NCBI GenBank assembly: GCA_023151275.1
Contig: JAKLJI010000001.1
Location: forward strand, 644,409-708,408
Length of the DNA: 64,000 bases
Reading direction: 5' to 3'
Origin: Bacteroidia bacterium
Lineage (GTDB): Bacteria; Bacteroidota; Bacteroidia; UKL13-3
Shown: positions 52,519 to 61,700 of the stretch, one piece after another
Layout of the letters: each line of letters begins with the position of its first letter
Numbering within the stretch: position 1 is the first letter of the stretch
Position numbers and translations under genes: made by a program
The notes under the pieces: generated by a model
Seen by the model: the letters and a program-made list of their open reading frames with translations, nothing else
Told to the model about the DNA's origin: nothing
Databases searched by the model: none

Positions 52519-53262
52519 TTATGTCAAGCTCAATAGCCAATTAATCAGCATACCCACGACAATCGAAAACGCATAACTTATCATAGTTCCTACCAATACG
52601 TATTCACTGCGAAGTCCTTCTTCTTTTTGGGCAAAACGAATAATGCTTTTCCCGGTTATCAAAAAACCAATGGCCTCGTATTTATTCAGGTAAACAAAGC
52701 TTAGAATTATGATGCGTTCAAATATTCCTATAAGCTTCCCGCCTTGCTCTATTTTTTTATTGCTCGTGCCCTGAGTTGTTTTATCAATCCCCTTCAACAC
52801 AAATTTCATAGCATAAGCCAATGGCCATGTCACCAAAACATAACCCAATAACAATAGGCTTATTGAATAGCTCATAGTTACCTTTACTACCGCATTCAAT
52901 AAGTGAACCCAGATGCCTTCAAATGCAACCCAGATGAAAAGAACACTCAACAGGTGAACAAGTTGGTCACCGAAAAATAAGTATGTTTCTTTTCCTGATA
53001 TTTTTCCTTGCAGGCTACATTTCATGCTATCAATTATCCAATGAATAAAGGCTATTGATAACGCAATTTTCAAAGAAAAGCTAAGTAGGAATGAAACAAT
53101 GAATACAATACCAATATGCAGCAACATCTGTTTAGAGAACCACTTTTTGTTGGCCACCATGGAATTGGTTTGAAACACAAAATCAGCGAGCAAATGGGAA
53201 AGCAATAACCGAACGAACAGACTTCCTTGCTCCTGGGTAAAAAAGACCAATTCAGTTTTCAT
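52519..53262 (-). CDS. DUF3307 integral membrane protein, partner of SatD
   Basis: About 247 residues from MKTELVFFTQEQGSLFVRLL; a longer frame overlapping satD is less likely. There are around six hydrophobic helices. DUF3307 signatures are LLLSHLLADFVFQTN (His23, Asp27), FIHWIIDSMK (His74, Asp78), LFFGDQLVHLL (Asp99, His103), and the C-terminal GKLIGIFERIIILSFVYLNK and YEAIGFLITGKSIIRFA. The conserved His and Asp residues face helices, suggesting a metal site or ligand site in the membrane. It begins 11 bases after the satD stop on the same strand, so they form an operon. DUF3307 and SatD genes are neighbours in other genomes, from memory. Function unknown. Confidence 0.85.
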   Translation of the reverse strand: MKTELVFFTQEQGSLFVRLLLSHLLADFVFQTNSMVANKKWFSKQMLLHIGIVFIVSFLLSFSLKIALSIAFIHWIIDSMKCSLQGKISGKETYLFFGDQLVHLLSVLFIWVAFEGIWVHLLNAVVKVTMSYSISLLLLGYVLVTWPLAYAMKFVLKGIDKTTQGTSNKKIEQGGKLIGIFERIIILSFVYLNKYEAIGFLITGKSIIRFAQKEEGLRSEYVLVGTMISYAFSIVVGMLINWLLSLT

Positions 53263-53273
53263 CTTGACTGCAA

Positions 53274-53945
53274 CTAATCGTTGTAAATAGCTTCGAAGCG
53301 CTGAACCAGTGATTGTATCGCAATCCAACCTCCGTTATTCGACCTTTGATTCACAGCAGACTGGGCTATTCCAAGTTTTTTTGCTATCTCAATTTCTGTA
53401 TATCCAAGAAGTTTTAAATTAATCACCTCGCATTGCAATGCACTGTTTCTTGCAAGAATAAAATCAAGCAGAGTACACTCTGTTTCCAACTCAGAATTAT
53501 ACGCGTCGTTCACACTTATCCCAATACTCTGCTTACTAGCCTTTAACTGATCAAGTTTTCTACCGGATAATAGGAAGGCTTCCCCATTTGCCTTTCCAAG
53601 AGATTCTGTTTCATCTTCACCTTCCCCTATTCCAAGTGCTATGCGTGTATCAAATAGCCAAACCGGATATAACATAGCCGTTTTTTTTGCCAATTTAAGC
53701 TCATTTGCTTCATTCGAATAAAGGCTTTTAATAAACGTTTTAATTAAAAGTGTAACTCTTAATGCATGAAACGGGCTTTCCAACAAGCACTGAAAACTAT
53801 CTCCTCTGTATATTTCATAGTGCATGTTATAATCCGTACTCCAGATCTTCAAAGCAAAATCAACTTCTTCCATTAACTTCTTTCTTCGTAGAGCATCCAT
53901 TTTAGTTGATTGTACAATATCTCCGGTAATTACTGCTTTTTTCAT
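53274..53945 (-). CDS. SatD family protein with cyclase-like N-terminal half and C-terminal HTH
   Basis: 223 residues. The N-terminal part reads AVITGDIVQSTKMDALRRKK, then YEIYRGDSFQCLL, RIALGIGEGE, and GKANGEAFLLSGRKLDQL. The order and spacing (D-I-V-x-S/T, G-D-x-F, R-I-x-x-G-x-G-E, G-x-A-x-x-x-A..L) resembles the class III nucleotide cyclase core, with Asp9 and Asp49 at the metal-ligand positions. This is my own motif reading, not a known assignment. The C-terminus (about 171-205) is a sigma-70-region-4-like HTH (NLKLLGYTEIEIAKKLGIAQ, SAVNQRS). The name comes from the streptococcal sat operon. It is followed by the DUF3307 gene and preceded by palindromic repeats that the HTH may bind. Confidence 0.8.
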   Translation of the reverse strand: MKKAVITGDIVQSTKMDALRRKKLMEEVDFALKIWSTDYNMHYEIYRGDSFQCLLESPFHALRVTLLIKTFIKSLYSNEANELKLAKKTAMLYPVWLFDTRIALGIGEGEDETESLGKANGEAFLLSGRKLDQLKASKQSIGISVNDAYNSELETECTLLDFILARNSALQCEVINLKLLGYTEIEIAKKLGIAQSAVNQRSNNGGWIAIQSLVQRFEAIYND

Positions 53946-53977
53946 ACGTACTAATTAATTGCAATATAAGTTTATTA

Positions 53978-54105
53978 GCTATTAATAGCATTATAAGCTG
54001 TAAGACTTATACTAACATATTATAAGCCCTATGACTTATAATGACACATTATAAGGCCTACGACTTATAATAACACATTATAAGCCTTATGACTTATACT
54101 GTAAT
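53978..54105 (-). promoter_or_regulatory. Array of four 29-bp palindromic repeats upstream of satD, plus adjacent palindrome
   Basis: Four head-to-tail 29-bp units at 53990, 54019, 54048 and 54077. Each has ATTATAAG, 8 bases, CTTATAAT (or CTTATACT), then a 5-base linker. Arms are perfect inverted repeats in units 2 and 3. A 12-bp perfect palindrome GCTATTAATAGC (53978-53989) adjoins the satD-proximal end. The array ends 45 bases before the satD ATG, so binding would block or activate its promoter. Unit length gives nearly three helical turns, placing sites on a similar face. It is probably an operator for the SatD HTH or another regulator. Confidence 0.75.
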
Positions 54106-54448
54106 ACATGTAAAGTACCTGGGTTTTTGAGATGCCACTACAAGCGTTACACCTTATACCTCTTTGAGTTAGCCCACTACGCTCTGGTCCAAAGAAATGG
54201 TTCTTCTTTATTACTTTTTTGAAAAGTCAATCTAAAAAAACCTTATCAACTCCAGTACTTGTTGTTATAATCCATTCGGTTATTCCTGTTTTCTCCAACT
54301 TATTGAAACCAAAAAGGTCAAATCTCGTGCAGGTTAAAGGCATCTAAATTTCAGACAATCTATGCCATCCTTATCCTTAAGGGATTTTAGTTAACTACCA
54401 GGATCAGCAAAACCCAAAAACACTCCACAAGCCTTGCAAAGGCTCTAG
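54106..54448. other. 343-base non-coding interval
   Basis: No gene or clear terminator seen. It follows the operator array and separates it from the convergently oriented DUF2062 gene end. A short stretch at about 54166-54245 reads in the plus strand like a serine/lysine/phenylalanine-rich peptide without a start, probably chance. Confidence 0.5.
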
Positions 54449-54898
54449 TTAAACTGTTGCCCTATTTCTTCTCCTCAACAAAAATAAGCTTACAAAATAA
54501 ATCAAAACAGCTACAGGCAAACCCACAACCAACCAAGCTAAAACAGCTTGAAGATGAGCCTCTGCAAATGCTTTTAACGCCATGAATACGCCTTCATTCC
54601 AGCGACTTTTTAAATAGTCAAAACTCAAGGGCTGCCCATTTCCTCCAAACCAGATCTGACCATACTTGAAAAATGGCCAAAGCAAAACCAACTGCAAGGG
54701 AGAAATAAGCCAATGCACCAATTGGGCAAAAACCTGATTCACCCTAAAAATCCAAGCCACCAAGGCAACAAAAAGCGATGTTGTTCCCATCACCGGAAAA
54801 ACGCCACATACAACTCCAATGGAAATTCCCATGGCCAATGCCTGGGGATGAGTGCCCTGCATTAGAAAAAAACGGAGCTGCTGAAGCTTTCCTTTCAT
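54449..54898 (-). CDS. DUF2062 membrane protein
   Basis: About 149 residues from MKGKLQQLRFFLMQGTHPQA (a start four codons upstream is possible). The DUF2062 signature is QGTHPQALAMGISIGVVCGV, followed by FPVMGTTSLFVALVAWIFRV and NQVFAQLVHWLISPLQLVLL. There are three to four hydrophobic segments. Function unknown; proteins of this family are often found near lipid or glycan genes. Divergent from the GH92 gene with 83 bases between starts. Confidence 0.8.
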   Translation of the reverse strand: MKGKLQQLRFFLMQGTHPQALAMGISIGVVCGVFPVMGTTSLFVALVAWIFRVNQVFAQLVHWLISPLQLVLLWPFFKYGQIWFGGNGQPLSFDYLKSRWNEGVFMALKAFAEAHLQAVLAWLVVGLPVAVLIYFVSLFLLRRRNRATV

Positions 54899-54981
54899 TG
54901 CTGCAAACATAAACGAATTGCGAATGCTCCTTCTTAAACTTTCTCAAAAATTGCCTTACCTTGCCTTGCAAACCCTTATCC

Positions 54982-57882
54982 ATGAAAAAAACAGCTCTGA
55001 CTTGGGCAGCACTAGTGCTTGTTATATTTACTTCCTATGCTCAACAATCGCTATCGAGGCTCGTTAATCCGTTTATTGGAACCGGTGGACACGGACATAC
55101 CTTTCCGGGAGCCTGTGCTCCTTTTGGAATGGTTCAATTAAGTCCGGATACGCGCTTGGAAGGTTGGGACGGTTGCAGTGGATACCACTATTCAGACTCC
55201 TTAATCTACGGCTTTTCGCATACCCATTTGAGCGGAACCGGTTGCAGCGATTACGGGGATGTGATGGTGATGCCGCTCAAGTTAAAATCGAAAAACAAAA
55301 TGGATGTGTTTAAGCCCGAAGTGTATCGCTCGGCCTTTTCGCATGCTGAAGAAAAAGCCCATGCCGGATACTACGAAGTGCGTTTGAAAGACGATGATAT
55401 TCAAGCCCGATTAACCAGCACAGAGCGGGTTGGGTTGCACGAATACAGCTTTCCAGACAAAGGAAATTACTGGGTGGTTCTTGATTTACTTCACCGCGAC
55501 GAACTGCTTGAATCAAGCTTGAAACTCGTAAACAATCACACCATTGAAGGACTTCGTCGCAGCAAAGCTTGGGCAGAAGACCAATGGGTTTATTTCAGAA
55601 TTGAATTCAACAAGGATTTCAAGAAAACACTTGAAAACAATGATGCAGGAAGCCTGAAACCAAATCGATTGAAAGGAATGGCCTGGGAATTTGCCATGAA
55701 AAAGGGAGAGAAATTACTGGTAAAAGTGAGCTTAAGTGCAACTGGAACAGCGGGTGCGGCTTTGAATATGAGCAAAGAGCTTCCGGGTTGGGACTTCAAC
55801 CAAACCCTCCAAAAAACTGAAGCCGCCTGGAACAAAGAACTTGGGCTTATTCAGGTTGAGAGCACAAATCCCGATAAAAAAATCATCTTCTACACTGCCT
55901 TATACCATACCTGTATTCAACCCAATTTAGCATCGGATGTTGACGGAAAGTACCGCGGTCGCGATGGAAAAATCCATCAGGCAAATGGCTTCAACTACTA
56001 CTCTGTATTCTCGTTATGGGATACCTTTAGGGCAGCTCATCCGCTGTATAACCTCATTCAAAAACAACGCAGCCTCGATTTCATCAAAACCTTTTTGGCA
56101 CAATACCGGGATGGTGGCAGGCTACCTGTTTGGGAGCTTTGGGGCAATGAGACCGACTGCATGATTGGATACCACAGCGTTTCTGTTATTGCAGATGCAT
56201 GGGCCAAAGGCATTCGAGGCTTCAACAAACAAGAAGCCATTGAAGCCATGAAAGCTAGTGCGATGCGCGATGTATTGGGATTGAAAGCTTACAAGGAAAA
56301 GGGTTATATAGGCATTGAAGACGAACCGGAATCGGTTTCCAAAACATTGGAATACGCATACGACGATTGGTGCATTTCAACGCTTTTAGAACCCGGTGAG
56401 GATAAATCCTATTTTGAAAAACGCTCACAAAACTGGAAAAATGTCTTTGATGGCAAATTGGGCCATGTTCGCGCACGCCTAAATGGAGGCTGGTTTTCGC
56501 CTTTCGACCCAAGGGAAGTGAACAATCACTTTACCGAAGCAAATTCCTGGCAATATTCCTTCTTCGTTCCTCAAGATATTCCCGGAATGATTCAGGCTTA
56601 TGGAGGGGTGAAAAAGTTTGAAGATAAACTCGACCGTTTGTTCTTTGAAAACTCGGCAACAACCGGCCGCAACCAAGCCGACATTACCGGTTTAATTGGC
56701 CAATATGCACACGGAAATGAACCCAGTCACCACATGGCATGGCTTTACAATTACTTGGGCAGCGGCTGGAAAACCCAGGCACGTATTCGCAATATTCTAG
56801 AAACCCAATACCACAATGCTCCCGACGGTTTAAGTGGAAACGAAGATTGCGGCCAAATGAGCGCCTGGTTGGTTATGAGCTCCATGGGTTTGTACAGTGT
56901 TTGTCCGGGAAGTCCCGATTACAACATAAGCTCACCTTGGTTTGAGCGCATCAAAGTAAATACCGGAGATAACAACCAACTCGTCATCAATGCGAGCGGA
57001 GCTGAATCCAACATGTATATCAAATCCTTCCGAATCAATGGAAATCAGCGATTAGAAATGCAAGTGAATCATCAAGAATTGATGGGTACAAGCTCCCTGT
57101 TTTTTGAGTTAAGCAAAGAGCCCCTCAAATGGGGTTCAAAAGCCGATAGCACATTACATTCAAAATTATCAACCAGCATTTTACCATCACCACTTATTCA
57201 CTCCAATGGCATCTCATATCGCGACAGTCAACAGGTTGCATTGGAATGGCAATTGGTACCGGCACAACTCTCCTACCGCATCAATGGCGGCAATTGGATA
57301 AACTATACCAAAGCCTTCTATGTGAAGGAAAGCTGCACAATTGAAGCTAAAGCTAAAGATGCTAAAACCGGCATGGAATCATTTACTCAGGCAAGCTTTC
57401 ACCGCATTCCCAACAACTGGAGCATTCAAATCAAAGGCGATTACATCAAACAATACAGTGCTGGTGGCCCGGAAGCTTTGATTGATGGGCTAAAAGGCAA
57501 TGAAAATTGGCGCAAAGGCTACTGGCAAGGCTATTGGGGTGTCGACCCCGAAATTGTAATTGATTTAAAGGAAGAAAAGCTTCTGGAGGAATTTGGAGCT
57601 TCGTTTTTGCAAGACAGCAAAAGCTGGATTCTACATCCGTCTGCATTAGAATGGTATGTTTCTGAAGACGGAGTGAACTTTACACCCCTAGGCACATTAG
57701 CCAATGAGGTAGAAGCCTTAAACGAAGACATTACATTAAAAACAATTCGGTTACATAAAACGCAGGGCATCAAAGCGAAAAAACTCAAACTAATCATCAG
57801 ACAATACGGCAAGCTTCCAAAAGGCCATATCAGCGAAGGAGAACCTAGCTATATCTTTGTGGATGAAGTATGGGCGGAGTAA
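54982..57882 (+). CDS. GH92 family alpha-mannosidase, exported
   Basis: About 966 residues from MKKTALTWAALVLVIFTSYA; the upstream TTG extension is not used. After a signal peptide comes the GH92 N-terminal domain (VNPFIGTGGHGHTFPGACAP, FGMVQLSPDTRLEGWDGCSG, YHYSDSLIYGFSHTHLSGTG). The catalytic (alpha/alpha)6 domain contains YTALYHTCIQPNLASDVDGK, YSVFSLWDTFRAAHPLY, ELWGNETDCMIGYHSVSVIA, GGWFSPFDPREVNNHFTEAN, and GNEDCGQMSAWLVMSSMGLY. C-terminal FN3/CHB-like and F5/8 type C-like domains (about 830-966: GPEALIDGLKGNENWRKGYW) may bind glycans. GH92 enzymes are calcium-dependent exo-alpha-mannosidases, mostly alpha-1,2, acting on N-glycans or mannans. No SusCD genes are adjacent. Confidence 0.93.
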   Translation: MKKTALTWAALVLVIFTSYAQQSLSRLVNPFIGTGGHGHTFPGACAPFGMVQLSPDTRLEGWDGCSGYHYSDSLIYGFSHTHLSGTGCSDYGDVMVMPLKLKSKNKMDVFKPEVYRSAFSHAEEKAHAGYYEVRLKDDDIQARLTSTERVGLHEYSFPDKGNYWVVLDLLHRDELLESSLKLVNNHTIEGLRRSKAWAEDQWVYFRIEFNKDFKKTLENNDAGSLKPNRLKGMAWEFAMKKGEKLLVKVSLSATGTAGAALNMSKELPGWDFNQTLQKTEAAWNKELGLIQVESTNPDKKIIFYTALYHTCIQPNLASDVDGKYRGRDGKIHQANGFNYYSVFSLWDTFRAAHPLYNLIQKQRSLDFIKTFLAQYRDGGRLPVWELWGNETDCMIGYHSVSVIADAWAKGIRGFNKQEAIEAMKASAMRDVLGLKAYKEKGYIGIEDEPESVSKTLEYAYDDWCISTLLEPGEDKSYFEKRSQNWKNVFDGKLGHVRARLNGGWFSPFDPREVNNHFTEANSWQYSFFVPQDIPGMIQAYGGVKKFEDKLDRLFFENSATTGRNQADITGLIGQYAHGNEPSHHMAWLYNYLGSGWKTQARIRNILETQYHNAPDGLSGNEDCGQMSAWLVMSSMGLYSVCPGSPDYNISSPWFERIKVNTGDNNQLVINASGAESNMYIKSFRINGNQRLEMQVNHQELMGTSSLFFELSKEPLKWGSKADSTLHSKLSTSILPSPLIHSNGISYRDSQQVALEWQLVPAQLSYRINGGNWINYTKAFYVKESCTIEAKAKDAKTGMESFTQASFHRIPNNWSIQIKGDYIKQYSAGGPEALIDGLKGNENWRKGYWQGYWGVDPEIVIDLKEEKLLEEFGASFLQDSKSWILHPSALEWYVSEDGVNFTPLGTLANEVEALNEDITLKTIRLHKTQGIKAKKLKLIIRQYGKLPKGHISEGEPSYIFVDEVWAE

Positions 57883-57913
57883 TTACAAGTGAATAAGGAA
57901 TTACACCTTGCAA

Positions 57914-58648
57914 TCAAGCCAACAGGTGCTCTAATTTCATTTTCCACTTTTCCCAGTCCTTCATTTCCTTGTTCTGTAAATCGAAAAATTTCTGCGTATG
58001 GTCGTGATGGATTAAATGACAAAGTTCATGTATAATAACATACTCAATACAGCCCTTAGGAGCCTTTATCAACTCCGGATTTAAAATGATCTTGCCTTTG
58101 TCCGTACAACTGCCCCAGCGTGTCGGCATTTTTCTGAGTGAAAAATTAAAAGTGATAAGTGATAAGTTATTTTTTCTAATGAATTCATCAAAAAGGCTTT
58201 CAGCTAATGGTCTTATTTTTTCTTTTGCTTTTTCAAGATACCAACTTTCAACTAACTCCTGAACCCTCGAAGTATCTGATGTTAGAACTTCCAGAAATGC
58301 TCCCTTCAACTTTACAGTTTCATCCTTAACTTTTTGCTTTTCACTAATCACTTTTAGCCTGTATTGCCGGCCCAAATACAAATGGGTTTCACCACTTCGG
58401 TATTTACGTTTTGGTGTTTTGGGTTGAAAGTTTAGAAAAAAACTTTTTTGCTTAATTATCCAAGGTGCCTTTTTTCTGATTTTCTCTTTTACTTTTTCAA
58501 TGGATGCATTTATAGGTGCCTTTACCAATACTTCCATTTCAGGTGTTACCGTAATGCCAAGTGATTTTCTGTCTGAAAATTCCAGACGAAAGTCTATCTG
58601 CTTACTCCCAAATTGAATATAGTCTATTTCTGAAACAACCTCATTCAT
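57914..58648 (-). CDS. YgjP-type M48-like metallopeptidase (DUF45)
   Basis: 244 residues. The metal-binding motif is VIIHELCHLIHHDHTQKFF (His207, Glu208, His211, His217), preceded by the family segment KMPTRWGSCTDKGKIILNPE. A single zinc-dependent peptidase domain, cytoplasmic. Genes of this family are often placed beside type I restriction hsdR genes, as here, and may assist or regulate the restriction complex. The start codon lies in a 14-bp tandem repeat that separates it from the hsdR stop. Role in restriction is inferred from context. Confidence 0.85.
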   Translation of the reverse strand: MNEVVSEIDYIQFGSKQIDFRLEFSDRKSLGITVTPEMEVLVKAPINASIEKVKEKIRKKAPWIIKQKSFFLNFQPKTPKRKYRSGETHLYLGRQYRLKVISEKQKVKDETVKLKGAFLEVLTSDTSRVQELVESWYLEKAKEKIRPLAESLFDEFIRKNNLSLITFNFSLRKMPTRWGSCTDKGKIILNPELIKAPKGCIEYVIIHELCHLIHHDHTQKFFDLQNKEMKDWEKWKMKLEHLLA

Positions 58649-58703
58649 AACTCATCATTCATAACTCATCGTTCATAACTCATAACTCATCATTCATAAC
58701 TTA
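58641..58703. repeat. 14-bp tandem repeat at the hsdR/ygjP-like junction
   Basis: Units TCATTCATAACTCA, TCATTCATAACTCA, TCGTTCATAACTCA, a 7-base half unit TAACTCA, then TCATTCATAACTTA: about 4.5 copies. The hsdR stop (58694-58696) is inside the last unit and the metallopeptidase start (58646-58648) is inside the first. On the minus strand each unit contains an ATG and a TGA in different frames. Confidence 0.85.
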
Positions 58704-61700
58704 TATCTCAACTTCGCCACTTCAATACAATCTTCTGCAATCTTATCCATGTCTTTGAATGACAAGTCAACTTCGTATTTGTCTCGTACTTCATCAATCA
58801 GGTAATCCCCAATTTCAATAAGTAACTTACCTGTTATATTGGTTTTGTATTGCCAGTCAATAATGGGTTTACCATTATCTAAAACCGAAGATTGAATCAA
58901 TTCATCAATTTCTATTGCTGTTTGAATGGATACCTCCTTACGCAAACGATCATCCTTTATTTTTTCGCTTAAGGCCTCAATGGTCAATCCATAAAAAGCT
59001 TTTGCTATATCCTTATCTTTCAACTGCTCCGGAATATCCGTGTCTGTATGGGCCAAAACGCTGTCCATGATGTCTTGGACTCTGCTCAGATACTGGGCTT
59101 CGCTGATTCTTTTAGCTTCATAATCAGCAATGGTTTCCTTTAGCATTTGAGAAAACTTTTTGTAAAATGCCGGATCCTCATCCATTTTCTCCGTAATATG
59201 TTTAGCGGTTCTACTTGCTATTTTATCCGCTTTAGCCGCTTTACCTGTGGTATTTTCTACTTCTTGTTGAAATTTATCCTTATCGAAAATGTTTACCAAT
59301 GCTGTGATGGTTTCAATTTTCTCAGTAGTAATGTGGGTATCAATCAGCTTTTGAATTTGCCCTTCGTATTGTTTGTAGTCAATTTCATCGCTGTATCTTT
59401 CAACAACAGCCAAACGCAATTTCAAGAACATGGCCAAATCTTCTTTGTAACGATTGATTACCTTTTCTTCTACTTCCCTATGGAACTGGATAGAAGATAA
59501 TGCCAATTTCAAAGCTTTTGCAAAAGCTGCCAGTTTATCGTAAAACAAAACCCGTATTGCTTCATCTTTCAATACTTGCTGATAGGCTTCTGCATCTCGC
59601 TTATTGGATATGTTTTTAAAAATATCCCAAAGTTCAGCGTGCTTTTGGGGTAGCTTTTTAATTTCCTCCGACATGTTTACCAGGGTTCCTTCCAGATCCT
59701 CCTGATCAAAATCCTCAAATGAGGAATACATCTGCAATGCATCGTCCAGATTCTCTATTACACCATAATAGTCAATGATGTAGCCAAATTCTTTGTCAGG
59801 AAAAACCCGATTTACACGTGCAATGGCTTGAAGGAGTTTATGTCCCTGCAAGTTCCTGGTTAAGTATAAGACTGTATTCTTGGGTTCATCAAAGCCAGTG
59901 AGCAGTTTATCGACAACAATAATAATTTCAGGGTCTTTCTGATTTTTAAAACGACTAATGATGTTCTTTTCGTAGGTTTTTGAATTGCCGTGTTCGTCCA
60001 TCATTTTTTTCCAAAATCGATTTACGCTTAGGTTCGATTTTTCATAAACACTTTCTTCTCCTTCTCTTTCATCAATCGAAGAGATTAACACTTCACTGCT
60101 TACTATTCCAATTTCATCCAGGTACTCTTTATACTTGATTGCGTTAATTTTTTTATCACAAACCAATTGACCTTTAAAGGGTGTTTTTCCTTGCCAATTG
60201 CTTCGAAAATGATAACTAATATCCCAGGCAATCATCCGCATCTTTTGTTCCGCAGAATTCAAATGGTCGTAACGCGCAAACTTCTTTTTAATGTCGGCTT
60301 TTTGATATTCGGTTAACGGCTCAGCAACCATTCCGAAAAATGTATCAATGGGACTCGCATTTACTTGCTGAACTGCCAATCTGCCCTCATATAACAATGG
60401 AACAACTGCTTTATCTGCTACGGCATCTGTTACGGTGTAGGGATCTCCTATTAACCCACCAAACTTAGCAGCTGTGCTCTTATCCTTTTTAAACAAAGGA
60501 GTTCCCGTAAAGGCCACAAAGCAGGCATTGGGTAATGTTTTTTGCATGTCTATATTAAATATTCCATGCTGTGTCCTATGACCTTCATCTACCAGAACAA
60601 AGATGTCATGACTTTCTAAGGGTTGATTGATTTTTTTTACCGCCGCCACAAATTTGTTGATAATGGTAGTAACCACTGCATCGCTTTTGCTTTCCAGCAA
60701 ATCAACTAACCGTTGTCCGGTGCTTGCGTTTTCTACAAACTTGCCACACTTTCTGAATGTGCTGGTAATTTGATTATCCAAATCGGTTCTATCTGTTACC
60801 AACACTATTTTCGGATTGCGAATACTTGGTTCCATAGCAATCGCCTGAGCCAACATTACCATCGTTAAGGACTTTCCACTTCCTTGTGTATGCCAAATTA
60901 CGCCTCCCTTTCGTTTGCCGTTCTCCACTTTTCTTATGCGTTGCATGGATTTTTTAATGGCAAAAAATTGCTGGTATCGTGCTATTTTTTTATCTCCATT
61001 ATCAAACAAAATAAAATTGAAAACGATATCTAACAAGCGCTCGGGCTGACATAAACCAAACAAATAACGGTCTTGTTCGGTTGGCAGAATTTCATCTTGT
61101 TCGAGTGCTTCAAAATAATGTCGGACATAATTGAAGCGATCTGAAAACAATTGTTCTTTTACTGAATTTGAAAGTGCCGTGTTCTTCAGCTCTTTTAACT
61201 TTTCATTGTACGCTGTTAACTTGTCATTTCCATCAAATTTCTCCTGCCATTTAGCCCAAAACTTTTCCGGCGTGGCGTTGGTTGCATAAGCCGCTTCTTG
61301 TGTGGCAATGCTCAAATTGAGTTGCGAATACACATACAAACTTCTGATTCCGTCTTCTTGCTGGTTGCGTAAATGCTGACTGATCGCCTGTTTCAAGGGC
61401 TCTTTCATATCTGGTCGTTTGCACTCAATAATGCAAAGTGGAATACCATTGACAAATAAGACCAAATCGGGGCGGTAATGCTCTTTACTTGTACTTCGCA
61501 TTACACTGAATTCTTCGCTTACATGAAATACATTGTTACTGATGTTTTTCCAGTCGATGTATTGCAGGGTAAAGCTCTTTTTGTCGCCATCTACACTTTG
61601 CTCCAATGCCTGACCCAAGGTGAGCAGGTTATACGCCCTTTCACTGGCTGCAATATAGCCTTCATTCATGGGCAGGTTTTTCAAAGCCAAAATACCCCGT

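Noticed and set aside
52519-53945. Calling SatD-DUF3307 a confirmed Pycsar system
   Set aside because: Cyclase resemblance is motif-level only, and the transition-state residues are unclear; reported as a hypothesis instead.
53990-54105. Four regularly spaced repeats resembling a short CRISPR array
   Set aside because: Units are contiguous with no unique spacers, have palindromic arms and variable centres, and no cas genes are near.
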